A stretch of 64,000 nucleotides of DNA, from the NCBI GenBank assembly GCA_947471565.1, contig CANIVT010000001.1, forward strand, positions 1-64,000, given 5' to 3'. The notes under the pieces are model-generated. The model was not told where the DNA came from. It saw only the letters and a list, made by a program, of their open reading frames with translations, and did no database searches. The stretch's first letter is position 1; the number at the start of each line of letters is the position of its first letter. Origin of the DNA: Spartobacteria bacterium. GTDB lineage: Bacteria; Verrucomicrobiota; Verrucomicrobiia; Chthoniobacterales; UBA6821. Shown piece after piece: positions 31,210 to 39,540 of this stretch. The position numbers were made by a program, and so were the translations under genes.

Positions 31210-32474
31210 AGCCACAGATCTCAACGCTTCCCAACGGACTTCGCGTTGCAACCTGCGCGATGCCTTCGTCCCAGACGGTTGCCGTGGGTATTTGGGCCGC
31301 GGTGGGTGCCAGACACGAATCCGCACGTGTCGGGGGGATTTCCCACTTTCTGGAGCATCTTCTCTTCAAGGGAACTAAGAAGCGGAGTGCTCGACGCATC
31401 AGTGAGGAAGTCGAGGGGGTGGGGGGAGACCTGAATGCCTACACCGCCGAGGAGCGCACCTGCTACTATGCGGCGGCTTCCGTCGAGCATCTCGGACGGG
31501 TCACCGATGTCCTCTGCGACATGTACCGAAACTCCCGGCTCGATGCGGGGGAGATCGAGAGGGAGCGTGGTGTCATCGCCGAGGAGATTGAGATGATCAG
31601 GGATGAACCGGCCCAGCATGTGCACGAACTCCTCACCGCCGAGACATGGTCTGGTTCCTCTCTGTCCCGACCGATCACGGGGACTAAGAAGAGTCTTGGA
31701 TCGATCACTCGATCGGATCTCAAGGCGTATCTCTCCACCAATTACCATGCCGGTCGCACGATTCTGACGGCTGCTGGAGCCGTTAATCACGATGAGATTG
31801 TGTCCATGGCGAGCAAGCTTCTCGGAGGTCTCCCGAAGGGAGTTGCCCTGAAAAAGCCACCGACTCCGCAACCACAGAGAACACCGCGAGTCGTTACGGA
31901 GACTCGTGACACGCAGCAGACGCAGTTAGCCCTTTCTTTCCGGGGGATCGGGGCGCATGACCCGAGACGCTATGCTGTCTCCCTGCTTCACGTTCTCTTG
32001 GGTGGTAACATGAGTTCCCGTCTTTTTCAGGAACTGAGGGAGAGGCGCGGTCTCTGCTACTCGGTCAGCACGGCACTCTCCACACACTCCGACTGCGGTG
32101 CCTTTGAGATTTCCCTGGGCCTCGACGGGGAGAAGGTGGAGAAAGCCCTTGGTCTGATCCTCAAGGAATGCGACCGGATCGGGGCCAAAGGACCCTCCAA
32201 GTCCGAACTCAAGCGCGCCTGTGATTACTCGATAGGCACCAGTCGCATGGCTCTGGAACGCGCCTCCACCCAGAACTACCGCCTCGGTACATCCCTACTC
32301 ACCTACGGGAAGATCGTCCCACCCGAGCAGGTCTACGAGCGTCTAGCGAAGGTCACCCCGGAAGAGATCCGTAAAGTCGCTTCCCAGGTTTTGAACCGCC
32401 GTACCCTCTGCCTCGCCATGGTCGGCCCTGGCCCTTCAAAGGTACGTTTACTCAGGCTGATCCGTAAGAGCTGA
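31206..32474 (+). CDS. M16-family zinc metallopeptidase (processing-peptidase-like)
   Basis: A 422-residue pitrilysin-family peptidase similar to mitochondrial processing peptidase beta and Bacillus YmxG. The inverted zinc motif HxxEH is present in GGISHFLEHLLFKGT, with the distal glutamate region YTAEERTCYYAAAS. The second, inactive half has the substrate-gripping RERRGLCYSVSTALS motif. No signal peptide, so it is cytoplasmic. It starts with GTG overlapping ispD. Followed by a half copy of the GCAGAG-type element. Confidence 0.92.
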   Translation: MKPQISTLPNGLRVATCAMPSSQTVAVGIWAAVGARHESARVGGISHFLEHLLFKGTKKRSARRISEEVEGVGGDLNAYTAEERTCYYAAASVEHLGRVTDVLCDMYRNSRLDAGEIERERGVIAEEIEMIRDEPAQHVHELLTAETWSGSSLSRPITGTKKSLGSITRSDLKAYLSTNYHAGRTILTAAGAVNHDEIVSMASKLLGGLPKGVALKKPPTPQPQRTPRVVTETRDTQQTQLALSFRGIGAHDPRRYAVSLLHVLLGGNMSSRLFQELRERRGLCYSVSTALSTHSDCGAFEISLGLDGEKVEKALGLILKECDRIGAKGPSKSELKRACDYSIGTSRMALERASTQNYRLGTSLLTYGKIVPPEQVYERLAKVTPEEIRKVASQVLNRRTLCLAMVGPGPSKVRLLRLIRKS

Positions 32475-32488
32475 TTAATTTGGATTTT

Positions 32489-32575
32489 CTCGCGCAGAGA
32501 CTCAGAGGACGAAAAAGAGCAGAAGGGAAGATCAGCGATTCATGCAAGGTCAGGAGGTGTCACTTCTCCTTCATT
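32489..32575. repeat. GCAGAG-type element, single-arm copy
   Basis: One arm only (CGCGCAGAGACTCAGAGG at about 32492-32510) followed by CGATTCATGCAAGGTC, which resembles the interior of the two full elements (for example CGAATCATGCACAGGG at 34.7 kb). No right arm is seen. It lies in the 148-bp gap before the Ntn hydrolase gene. Confidence 0.5.
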
Positions 32576-32622
32576 GATTGACTCCTGAGAACGATCACCC
32601 TGAACTCACCAATACGTACCCC

Positions 32623-33765
32623 ATGAAAACAATCACAGCAGCCCTCCTCTCAATATTGCTGATCCTCTCTTCGTACAACAATTCCTCCGCATGCACTGCC
32701 ATGATGATGAAGGATGCGAATGGGAATGCCTATCAGGCCAGGACAATGGAATGGTCAGGGGTCTTGCCCGAGGCGCTTCATTACCTTCCCGCTGGATCTC
32801 AGGTCCAGTCTGAAACCCCTGATGGCAAGCAGGGTATGACCTTCAAGACAAAGTACGGTTTCGTGGGCGTCAGCCTGAAACATATGGTCCCGAATGCGAA
32901 GCAACCCGGGATCGCTGAAGGTGCTAACGATCAGGGACTTTCTCTTTCTCTCAATGCATTTCTCGGTTCCGAAGCGCCGGCGGTTGATTCCGATCCTAGC
33001 AACGTCTTATCCATCATGGATTTTGGAGCCTGGGTGTTGGGGAACTTCCAGAACGTGGCTCAGGTCAAGCAGGTGCTGGCAAACAAGGATGTCAGCATAT
33101 GGCTTCCTCCGATCGCAATCCTTGGTGGGATGAAAGCCCCATTCCATTACGCAATCTTTGATAAGACGGGCGCAGGCATCGTTGTGGAATTTGCTGAAGG
33201 CAAACTGAATGTTTATGACAATCCGGTTGGTGTGATGACCAATATCCCGGAGTTTCCATGGCACTTGAAGAATCTGAACAACTATGCCCAACTAACCAAT
33301 GTTGACCGCAACAGCGGAACCTTCGGCAGCCTGAAAGTCAGTTCTCCAGACGGCGGCAATGCACTGGCAGGAATTCCTTTCACCCAGATCTCCTCTGGAC
33401 GTTTCGTGAAGGCGGCATTTTTTACTAATTACGTGAGGAAGGCCAAAACGCCCGCCGAGGCCATCCAAACCCTCTCCCATGTGATCAATAACTTTGATCG
33501 TCCTTACGACTTGTCTGTCGATCTTCCCACCGGTGGGGTAGGTGCTGAGGGTGGCGACCCTCATGCCACGAGTTCCGAGGTGACGCTCTTCACCACGATG
33601 AACGATCTGGCTCAAAACCAGTTCTACATCCGTCCCATCAATTCGATCAATTTCTCCAAGATCGATCTTCGTAAGTTGGCTGATGTCAGGGAGGTCAAGA
33701 AGGTCTCTTTTGACGCGCTTGCTCAGCTTAACGGTGCGGATGCCACGGAACTACTCCTAAAGTAG
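32623..33765 (+). CDS. Exported Ntn-hydrolase, choloylglycine hydrolase/penicillin V acylase family
   Basis: Hydrolyses linear amide C-N bonds. In this family the N-terminal cysteine, exposed by processing, is the nucleophile. The 380-residue protein begins with a signal peptide (MKTITAALLSILLILSSYNN). Cleavage after SSA would expose C24 (ACTAMMMKDANG), consistent with periplasmic Gram-negative members. The following arginine and aspartate motifs (QARTMEWSG, ANDQGLSLSLNAFL) are family-typical, as is the late NNFDRPYDLSVD. Substrate could be bile-salt-like conjugates, penicillin V or acyl-homoserine lactones; not decidable. Convergent with folD, 7 bp apart. Confidence 0.87.
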   Translation: MKTITAALLSILLILSSYNNSSACTAMMMKDANGNAYQARTMEWSGVLPEALHYLPAGSQVQSETPDGKQGMTFKTKYGFVGVSLKHMVPNAKQPGIAEGANDQGLSLSLNAFLGSEAPAVDSDPSNVLSIMDFGAWVLGNFQNVAQVKQVLANKDVSIWLPPIAILGGMKAPFHYAIFDKTGAGIVVEFAEGKLNVYDNPVGVMTNIPEFPWHLKNLNNYAQLTNVDRNSGTFGSLKVSSPDGGNALAGIPFTQISSGRFVKAAFFTNYVRKAKTPAEAIQTLSHVINNFDRPYDLSVDLPTGGVGAEGGDPHATSSEVTLFTTMNDLAQNQFYIRPINSINFSKIDLRKLADVREVKKVSFDALAQLNGADATELLLK

Positions 33766-33772
33766 AAAAACA

Positions 33773-34651
33773 CTACGCCGTGAGGCGTTCGCAGGCGGTC
33801 ACCGTATTCGCCATCAGCATGGCGATGGTCATCGGGCCGACACCTCCGGGGACCGGAGTAATCGCCTTGCACTTGGATGCCACGGCGTCGAAGTCGACGT
33901 CGCCAACGAGGCGGTAACCGGTTTTGGTCGTCGAATCCTCGACACGGTTGATTCCGACATCGATGACAACGGCCCCGTCCTTAATGTGCTCGGCTCCAAG
34001 GGCCTTTGGTCGACCGATTGCGGCAATGACGATGTCAGCGCGGCGCGTGACGGCGGCGAGGTCCTTTGTGCGGGAATGAGCGATGGTGACGGTGGCGTCG
34101 CCGCCTTTGCCCTTGGCCATGAGGAGGAGGGCCATCGGCTTTCCGACAATGAGGCTGCGGCCGACCACGACCACCTCGGCACCCGAGGTTTCAATGCCTG
34201 CGGCGATGAGGAGTCTCTGACAACCGAGCGGGGTACAGGGGACGAAGGCGGTGGGATCCTCCATGGCGAGTTTCGCCACATTGACGGGGTGGAATCCGTC
34301 GACATCCTTGCGAGGATCGATCGTTAATGTAACCGCGTGCTCGTCGATGTGCTTCGGTGGCGGAGACTGCACGAGAATTCCGTGGATCTCCGGGTCGACA
34401 TTGAGCTTGGTGACCAGATCGAGCAGTTCCTCCTGAGTGGTGGAGGAGGGAAGCTCGATCTTGCGCGAATGCATCCCCAAAGCCGCGCAGGTGCGGTCCT
34501 TATTGCGGACGTATGCCTGGGAGGCAGGATTTTCGCCGATCAGAACGACGGCGAGGCCGGGAGTGATCCCGCGCGCTTTGAGGGCCTCGATGCGGGCACG
34601 GGTTTCGAGTTCGACTTCGGCGGCGACCGCCTTGCCATCAATGAGCTTCAT
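33773..34651 (-). CDS. folD: Bifunctional methylenetetrahydrofolate dehydrogenase/cyclohydrolase
   Basis: Interconverts 5,10-methylene-THF, methenyl-THF and 10-formyl-THF in one-carbon metabolism. The 292-residue protein has the active-site lysine in [16 protein letters not shown], the folate loop [27 protein letters not shown], the Rossmann [18 protein letters not shown] and C-terminal [19 protein letters not shown] 34651 gives [14 protein letters not shown], the standard start; an upstream extension into the GCAGAG-type repeat is rejected. Length is normal. Confidence 0.97.
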   Translation of the reverse strand: MKLIDGKAVAAEVELETRARIEALKARGITPGLAVVLIGENPASQAYVRNKDRTCAALGMHSRKIELPSSTTQEELLDLVTKLNVDPEIHGILVQSPPPKHIDEHAVTLTIDPRKDVDGFHPVNVAKLAMEDPTAFVPCTPLGCQRLLIAAGIETSGAEVVVVGRSLIVGKPMALLLMAKGKGGDATVTIAHSRTKDLAAVTRRADIVIAAIGRPKALGAEHIKDGAVVIDVGINRVEDSTTKTGYRLVGDVDFDAVASKCKAITPVPGGVGPMTIAMLMANTVTACERLTA

Positions 34652-34697
34652 TATTTTATATTCCTTTGCTGTTTTGAGAGGGCACTGCATGGATTGT

Positions 34698-34850
34698 TTC
34701 CCGCAGAGGCGCGGAGACGCAGAGATACAGCGAATCATGCACAGGGATGAAGGGTATAGAAACCATGAAGGTCGTGTAGTTGGAGGGGTTCCTCAGGATA
34801 GGCTTTTGAATCTCTTTTTCTCTTTCCGCGTCTCTGCGCCTCTGCGGGAG
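34698..34850. repeat. GCAGAGGCGC-armed inverted-repeat element, copy 2
   Basis: The left arm 34698-34728 (CCCGCAGAGGCGCGGAGAC) and right arm 34822-34850 (CGCGTCTCTGCGCCTCTGCG) form a nearly perfect inverted pair of about 22 bp, with about 95 bp between. It fills the 205-bp space between folD and the acyltransferase gene. The interior (CGAATCATGCACAGGGATG) partly matches the copies at 26.4 and 32.5 kb. Confidence 0.8.
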
Positions 34851-34856
34851 TTCTTT

Positions 34857-35525
34857 CTATTGCTGGTGGGTATCGGCTTTCTCGGCTTCCTCGCGCAGAA
34901 GGGTTTCTAAGCGGAGGCGTTCGGCTTCCAGATCGGTCGCCTCCGGGTCGACCGTCAGGTAGGGATCCATTACAATGTCCACCCGCGAAAAAGGGAGGGG
35001 GATGGCGAAGTTGTCCCAAGTCTTGAGACGGATCGCCCGGTGATAGCGGGCATGGAGGGGCATGATCGGCACCCCCGTTTTCTGGGCCAGGAAGACGGCT
35101 CCGGGTCCGAGGGAGTATTTAGGTCCACGTGGTCCGTCCGGAGTGATGGCCAAGTCCACCCCCGACTCGAGAAGAGACGAGAGTTCACGGATAGCGGTCG
35201 ATCCCCTGCGGGAGCTGGAACCACGGACCGAGCCCATGCCAAGATTGGCCATGACGCCGGCAAGAATGTCGCCATCCTTGCTCGGGCTGGTGAGGACGCT
35301 GACTCCCTTGCGACTGGGGTGCTTCGAGGGATAGTGGCGCAGAAAGCCGATGGAGATCGCCGGGATCCTGTTGTGCCAGAAGACGAGGATCCGCGGGCCG
35401 TCGGGAGGATTCGTTAGGAATCCGGAGCGGTCGTTCATCCGTAGGCGGATCGTTGCGAAGATCAGACGGGCAAGATTTGCCGCGAGGGCGGCGAAGAGGG
35501 CCTGTTTATTGAATTTCCCAGCCAT
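34857..35525 (-). CDS. DUF374-family lysophospholipid acyltransferase-like protein
   Basis: A 222-residue protein of the LPLAT superfamily (DUF374 group). Recognisable elements are FWHNRIPAISIGFL (the HxxxxD-like region is reduced to H-N-R), SPSKDGDILAGVMANLGMGSVRGSSSRRG, TPDGPRGPKYSLGPGAVFLA and the final GVPIMPLHARYHRAI. Members are thought to acylate lipids at the inner membrane, some as late lipid A acyltransferases; substrate is unknown here. It starts directly after the ubiX stop with no gap, so the two are translationally linked. A GCAGAG-type element abuts its stop. Confidence 0.82.
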   Translation of the reverse strand: MAGKFNKQALFAALAANLARLIFATIRLRMNDRSGFLTNPPDGPRILVFWHNRIPAISIGFLRHYPSKHPSRKGVSVLTSPSKDGDILAGVMANLGMGSVRGSSSRRGSTAIRELSSLLESGVDLAITPDGPRGPKYSLGPGAVFLAQKTGVPIMPLHARYHRAIRLKTWDNFAIPLPFSRVDIVMDPYLTVDPEATDLEAERLRLETLLREEAEKADTHQQ

Positions 35526-36089
35526 CTATTCCGCCGGAGAGGGGTCTTCCTTCCACCGGCAGGCGTTCGGAGCGTGGATGCCGAGTTGGTCGAGAACGCG
35601 CCAGACGACCGTGTCGGCCAGCTCGTCAAAATTCTTGGGATGACTGTAGAAGGAGGGGGAGGCAGGCAGAATGATCGCACCTGCCTCGGTGAGGGTAACC
35701 ACGTTGCGGGCGTGGATGAGATTCCATGGGGTCTCGCGCGGGACGATGATGAGCTTGCGGCGTTCCTTGAGGAAGACGTCGGCGGCCCGCAGGATGAGGT
35801 TCTCGCTTGTCCCGGCAGCGATCCGTCCCATGGTGCCCATGGAACTGGGCATGATGATCATGCCGTCGAAGAGCGCGCTGCCGCTGGCAAACGGGGCATT
35901 CATCGATTTCTCGCTATGCTCGATCACGCCGGGTGGCAGTTTCAGCTCCCCGATCTCCTCATGGATGACCTGCTTTGCATAGGGAGAGAGAACAAGGTGG
36001 ATCTCATGGCCTCCGGGTTCCAGATGATGGAGCATCCGTTGCAGATAGATGGAACCGCTGGCTCCGGTGGCAGCAAGGACGAGGCGCAT
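35526..36089 (-). CDS. ubiX: Flavin prenyltransferase (UbiX/Pad1)
   Basis: Makes prenylated FMN, the cofactor of UbiD-type decarboxylases used in ubiquinone/menaquinone or aromatic acid metabolism. The 187-residue flavoprotein has the N-terminal FMN loop VLAATGASGSIYLQRML, the GMIIMPSSMGTMGRIAAGTS motif, the RRKLIIVPRETPWN catalytic region and the ILPASPSFYSHPKNFDEL C-terminal motif. ATG 36089 begins the Rossmann strand as in relatives; a longer open frame upstream overlaps xylB and is not supported. No ubiD is in the window. Confidence 0.94.
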   Translation of the reverse strand: MRLVLAATGASGSIYLQRMLHHLEPGGHEIHLVLSPYAKQVIHEEIGELKLPPGVIEHSEKSMNAPFASGSALFDGMIIMPSSMGTMGRIAAGTSENLILRAADVFLKERRKLIIVPRETPWNLIHARNVVTLTEAGAIILPASPSFYSHPKNFDELADTVVWRVLDQLGIHAPNACRWKEDPSPAE

Positions 36090-36090
36090 T

Positions 36091-36126
36091 GGGAAAAGGC
36101 TAAAGGCTGAAGGTGGAAGGCTGAAG
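36091..36126. repeat. GGCTGAAGG direct-repeat tract
   Basis: Three or four degenerate 9-10 bp units (AAGGCTAAAGGCTGAAGG, then GGAAGGCTGAAG) between xylB and ubiX. The same unit occurs at 37.65 kb on the other side of xylB, so the gene is bracketed by this family. Confidence 0.55.
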
Positions 36127-36129
36127 TAA

Positions 36130-37629
36130 TCAGAGAAGATTGGCCGAAGTGAGGGCGGTGCGGAGTTTGTTTGCTCGCTCAAGGAGTTCCTTATAGATCG
36201 CGGCATTTTTCGGATCGGGAGTGCAACGGGTGGACTCATCGAGGGTGACGAGGCGGTTGCATAGCGAATGAAGCGCGGTGGTGGAGTGATCGCCACCTGC
36301 TGCCCAAGCGGCCTGGATGGCACCACCAAGCGCGGCTCCCTCGCTGGAGTTAAGGCAGACGGTCGGCACTCCGAAGACATCGGCGCAGAGTTGGCGCCAG
36401 AAGGAGCTCTTGGTTCCGCCTCCGGTGATGCGGATTTCGGTCGGATTGACGCCAAGTGCCCTGAAACGGTCGAGTCCATAGGCGAGGCCGAGAGTCACCC
36501 CTTCCATCGCGGCGCGGGCGATATGGGCGGGGGTGAAGTTTTTGGTCGTGATGCCATGGAGGACGCCGCTTCCCCTCGGGAGGTTCGGAGTGCGTTCCCC
36601 GGCGAGGTAGGGGAGGAGCAGGAGGCCGTCGCTGCCGGCGGGTATGGAGGCAGCCTCGGTTGCGTATCGGTCATGGCTCCAGCCCGAGAAGAGCGAGCGG
36701 GTGAGTTCCGTGACGAGAGTCACGTTCATTGTGCAGGCGAGAGGCATCCAGGATCCGGTGCTGTCGCAGAAAGCCGCCACCTCTCCCCTCGGATCGACGA
36801 CTGGGAAAGGGCTGAAGGCGTAGAGGGTTCCCGAGGTGCCGAGGCTCGCGGTCATGATGCCCTCGCGGACATTGCCGGTGCCGATCGCGCCCATCATGTT
36901 GTCACCGCCGCCGGAGCTGATGACCACGGTGCTGGAGAGGTTCCATTTGCCGGCTAGATCGGAGCGAAGTGTTCCGGCGGGAACTTCCGAGGAGCGGAGT
37001 TCGGGGAGTTTGGCCGCGAGTCCGGGGGCCACGGCATCGAGGACCGGCTGTGACCAGGCACGGGTCTTCACATCGAGGAGGGCGGTTCCTGAGGCGTCGC
37101 CGTATTCCATGGATTTTATACCGGTGAGCCACCAGTTGATGTAGTCGTGAGGGAGGAGAACGGAGGCGGTCTTTTCCCAGTTTTGAGACTCATTCTGGCG
37201 AACCCAGAGGATCTTTGGCGCCGTGTAGCCAGTGAGCATGGCATTGCCGGTGAATTCCACGACCTTGGCTGGCCCCCTGAGGATTTCGGTCAGTTCAGCG
37301 CATTGTGCCGTGGTGGAGGTGTCGCACCAGAGTTTGGCGGGGCGGACTACTTGATCGTTGGCATCCAGAAGGACGAGTCCGTGCTGCTGGCCGCTGACGC
37401 CGATGCCGGCGACTTCAGTACGACGATTACCGAGTTTCTGGAGAACTTCCCCGATCGTGGCCTCGACGGCGGCAATCCAGACAGCGGGATCCTGTTCCAT
37501 GGCTCCCTCTCCCTGAGCCTCCACAAAGCCGTAGGCCTTCTGGGCGCTGGCAAGGATGTCGCCGGTCGCCGTGTCGAGGGCGACGGTCTTGGTGCTCTGG
37601 GTTCCACTGTCGATTCCTAGGGTGATCAT
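36130..37629 (-). CDS. xylB: Xylulokinase (FGGY carbohydrate kinase)
   Basis: Phosphorylates D-xylulose with ATP, feeding the pentose phosphate pathway. The 499-residue protein has the N-terminal phosphate loop ITLGIDSGTQSTKT, the substrate region GVSGQQHGLVLLD, the DASGTALLDVKTRAWS motif specific to xylulokinases, ISSGGGDNMMGAIGTG and the C-terminal ITGGGTKSSFWRQ FGGY signature. An ATG three codons earlier (37638) is an equally possible start; neither has a good Shine-Dalgarno. No xylose isomerase or transporter is nearby. It precedes ubiX by 40 bp of repeat. Confidence 0.92.
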   Translation of the reverse strand: MITLGIDSGTQSTKTVALDTATGDILASAQKAYGFVEAQGEGAMEQDPAVWIAAVEATIGEVLQKLGNRRTEVAGIGVSGQQHGLVLLDANDQVVRPAKLWCDTSTTAQCAELTEILRGPAKVVEFTGNAMLTGYTAPKILWVRQNESQNWEKTASVLLPHDYINWWLTGIKSMEYGDASGTALLDVKTRAWSQPVLDAVAPGLAAKLPELRSSEVPAGTLRSDLAGKWNLSSTVVISSGGGDNMMGAIGTGNVREGIMTASLGTSGTLYAFSPFPVVDPRGEVAAFCDSTGSWMPLACTMNVTLVTELTRSLFSGWSHDRYATEAASIPAGSDGLLLLPYLAGERTPNLPRGSGVLHGITTKNFTPAHIARAAMEGVTLGLAYGLDRFRALGVNPTEIRITGGGTKSSFWRQLCADVFGVPTVCLNSSEGAALGGAIQAAWAAGGDHSTTALHSLCNRLVTLDESTRCTPDPKNAAIYKELLERANKLRTALTSANLL

Positions 37630-37644
37630 GGGAGTCATACCATA

Positions 37645-37722
37645 CAGGCTGAAGGCCTGAGACTGAAGGCTTTTAGGAAACGGAGACAAGTCCAGGTGGG
37701 GTTCCCATTTTCAGCTTTTCAG
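37645..37722. repeat. GGCTGAAGG element with inverted arm between xylB and rplS
   Basis: Left units CAGGCTGAAGGCCTGAGACT (37645-37664) and a following TGAAGGCTTTT. Right segment TTTTCAGCTTTTCAG at about 37708-37722 is in opposite orientation. The arms are imperfect and short, so element boundaries are uncertain. Confidence 0.45.
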
Positions 37723-37733
37723 GTGTTTCCTTC

Positions 37734-37762
37734 TTGCCAAGACCCTGCTGGGGGAGCATTCT
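37734..37762 (+). promoter_or_regulatory. Possible sigma70-type promoter for rplS
   Basis: TTGCCA at 37734-37739, a 17-bp spacer and CATTCT at 37757-37762. The -35 matches well but the -10 is weak. It lies 45 bp before the rplS start. Offered as a candidate only. Confidence 0.3.
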
Positions 37763-37806
37763 TTCCGACCATTTCCGGGAGATTTTCCGGGCCAACCCTT
37801 TCTGTT

Positions 37807-38163
37807 ATGAGCATCATCGCCACCATCGAAAAAGAGCAATTCAAGACCGACCTAGTGGAGTTCCAGGTGGGTGATACCGTCTGCGTCCATACCCGCGTCA
37901 TCGAGGGTGACAAGGAGCGTATCCAGAAGTACGCCGGCATCGTCATCGGTCGCAAGGGCACCGGCATCAATGCCAACTTCACCGTCCGTCGCGTCAGCTT
38001 CGGCGAGGGTGTCGAGCGTGTGTTTCCGCTTCACTCGCCCCGCATCGCCAAGCTCGAGGTCGAGAAGCGCGGAGCGGTCCGCCGTTCGAAGCTGAACTAC
38101 CTCCGCGATCGTAAGGGCAAGGCCGCTGTCACGGTGAAGGACAAGGCTCAGGAGATCGCCTAA
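37807..38163 (+). CDS. rplS: 50S ribosomal protein L19
   Basis: Large-subunit protein at the 30S-50S interface. The 118-residue protein shows the family body FQVGDTVCVHTRVIEGDKER, QKYAGIVIGRKGTGIN, TVRRVSFGEGVERVFPLHSP and RRSKLNYLRDRKGKAA. ATG 37807 gives the standard N-terminus MSIIATIEKEQ. It heads rplS-rnhB-yraN; trmD and rpsP, usually upstream in many bacteria, are absent here. A strong hairpin lies 64 bp after the stop inside the next gene. Confidence 0.97.
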   Translation: MSIIATIEKEQFKTDLVEFQVGDTVCVHTRVIEGDKERIQKYAGIVIGRKGTGINANFTVRRVSFGEGVERVFPLHSPRIAKLEVEKRGAVRRSKLNYLRDRKGKAAVTVKDKAQEIA

Positions 38164-38184
38164 TCATTATTTTTCATCCTCCCG

Positions 38185-38871
38185 ATGACGAACGAACGTC
38201 GCGGGAAGAGTGACAAGACTCCCAAGAAGGGCCTCCGGAAATCCGGAGGCCCTTCGCTTTTCCACGAACAGGAACTTTATGCCCGAGGGATCCGACCAGT
38301 TGCCGGGGTCGATGAGGCGGGAAGGGGACCGCTGGCCGGTCCCGTCGTAGCCGCCGCAGTAATCCTGCCCGAGGGATTCAGGTTGGACGGACTGGATGAT
38401 TCCAAGAAGCTCAACCATGCCAAGCGGGAGGAGCTCTTTGAGGCCCTCGTTGGTAATGCCCAGCTTCGCTACGCCATTGCCGAGGCTAGTTCAGAGGAGA
38501 TTGGTTATCTCAATATCCTCAGGGCCACTCATCTCGCCATGAAACGAGCCCTGGTTGGTTTGAAGGAAAACGGACATCCCGTTGCCCATGCCCTTGTCGA
38601 TGGTCTTCCTGCCAAGGGGCTTCCCGTGGAGCAGACAGCCCTAGTCGGGGGAGATGGCCTCAGCCTGAGCATCGCGGCTGCCAGCATCCTGGCCAAGGTG
38701 ACCCGTGACCGGATCATGGAGGAACTCGATAGAGAGTTTCCGCAGTACGGATTTGCCATCCATCGCGGCTATGCCACGGCCGATCATCTGGCTATACTCA
38801 AAAAGCATGGACCTTGCCCGCACCATCGTCTCGGTTTTGCGCCGGTTGACCAACCGGGTTTCGATTTTTGA
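38185..38871 (+). CDS. rnhB: Ribonuclease HII
   Basis: Cuts RNA in RNA-DNA hybrids, including single ribonucleotides in DNA. The 228-residue protein carries the catalytic acids in [15 protein letters not shown] (D43, E44), [28 protein letters not shown] and [14 protein letters not shown]. About 26 basic N-terminal residues precede the conserved core and are encoded partly by a perfect 13-bp hairpin (separate entry). No other good ATG lies closer to the core. It starts 21 bp after rplS and overlaps yraN by 65 bp in another frame. Confidence 0.95.
   Translation: MTNERRGKSDKTPKKGLRKSGGPSLFHEQELYARGIRPVAGVDEAGRGPLAGPVVAAAVILPEGFRLDGLDDSKKLNHAKREELFEALVGNAQLRYAIAEASSEEIGYLNILRATHLAMKRALVGLKENGHPVAHALVDGLPAKGLPVEQTALVGGDGLSLSIAAASILAKVTRDRIMEELDREFPQYGFAIHRGYATADHLAILKKHGPCPHHRLGFAPVDQPGFDF
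38227..38254 (+). terminator. Perfect 13-bp hairpin near the 5' end of rnhB
   Basis: AAGGGCCTCCGGA at 38227-38239, a two-base loop, then TCCGGAGGCCCTT at 38242-38254, followed by CGCTTTT. It is strong enough to stall or partly terminate transcription after rplS, but the T-run is poor. It lies within the rnhB reading frame (codons about 15-23), so it could attenuate rnhB-yraN relative to L19. Confidence 0.5.
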
Positions 38872-39268
38872 CTGGAATCCCCCCGATTCCTCCAAAGGGC
38901 ACCTCGCTCTCGGGCAATGGGGGGAGGATCTCGCCGCACGGCATTTGAAACGTCGGGGTTGGAAGATCCTGCGCAGAAATTTCCGAGCCCCCGGAGGGGG
39001 GGAGGTCGACCTCGTCTGCCGGGACGGGGATACGCTGGTCTTCGCCGAAGTGAAGACTCGCCGCTCCGAGGAGATGGGCCGCCCTCTGGATGCTGTGGAC
39101 GGCAAAAAGCAGCGTCTGATCCGTCAGGGAGCCCTGTGCTGGCTTAGGCTCTTGGAAATGCCCGACATCACCTTCCGATTCGATGTGATCGAGGTGCTGG
39201 CGACAGATCCCGTGGAGGTTCGAGTCATAGAAAGCGCGTTTACTCTCCCCAATCCCCTCCGCTACTAG
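38807..39268 (+). CDS. yraN: YraN/UPF0102 endonuclease-like protein
   Basis: A 153-residue protein with the restriction-endonuclease-like fold of UPF0102. The signature [20 protein letters not shown] is followed by the nuclease-type motif [20 protein letters not shown] ending in EVKTR (D and E-x-K). Its function in bacteria is uncertain. ATG 38807 lies inside rnhB, giving a 65-bp out-of-frame overlap that adds about 30 N-terminal residues before the conserved part; a later start is possible. The order rplS-rnhB-yraN is widely conserved. Confidence 0.88.
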   Translation: MDLARTIVSVLRRLTNRVSIFDWNPPDSSKGHLALGQWGEDLAARHLKRRGWKILRRNFRAPGGGEVDLVCRDGDTLVFAEVKTRRSEEMGRPLDAVDGKKQRLIRQGALCWLRLLEMPDITFRFDVIEVLATDPVEVRVIESAFTLPNPLRY

Positions 39269-39271
39269 GAA

Positions 39272-39372
39272 AGGCTCGCGATCTTGGCGGATAGCGTCGT
39301 TGGTCTGCGCTCGCAGTATAATTTATACAGCTTCGCTTGCCCGCCTAGCTCTCCATCCAAGCATACGAGCCT
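39272..39372. repeat. REP-like nested palindrome, copy B (short form)
   Basis: Bounded by inverted ends AGGCTCG and CGAGCCT. Inside are GGCGGATAGC, TGCGCTCG, an inner hairpin GTATA-ATT-TATAC (39316-39328), then CTTGCCCGCC and CTCTCCATCC. The layout is the same as copy A, but the inner stem has a different sequence while staying paired. Confidence 0.7.
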
Positions 39373-39540
39373 TGGCGAAACCCAGGCTGGTTCTGGGTAT
39401 TGAGACTAGTTTTGAGTCAGTTGACCTAGGGGTTTCTGCTGAAACCTTGATCAATAACGGAATGTCTCATAAACGATCGTTTTTGTTATAGGAGGGAAAA
39501 AGCGAGGCGACGACCGAAGATTGTTCGCTCCAGTGACTGG
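39373..39540. other. Hairpin-rich intergenic stretch after yraN
   Basis: Three short stem-loops are visible: ACCCAG/CTGGGT near 39380-39398, GGTTTC-TGCT-GAAACC at 39431-39446, and the palindrome AAACGATCGTTT at 39471-39482. The region is AT-richer than its surroundings. A possible reading frame from about 39300 across copy B is not convincing. I see no gene here. Confidence 0.4.

Noticed and set aside
39300-39491. 63-codon frame across the REP-like copy B
   Set aside because: It is read through a repeat and hairpins, with no domain and poor start context.
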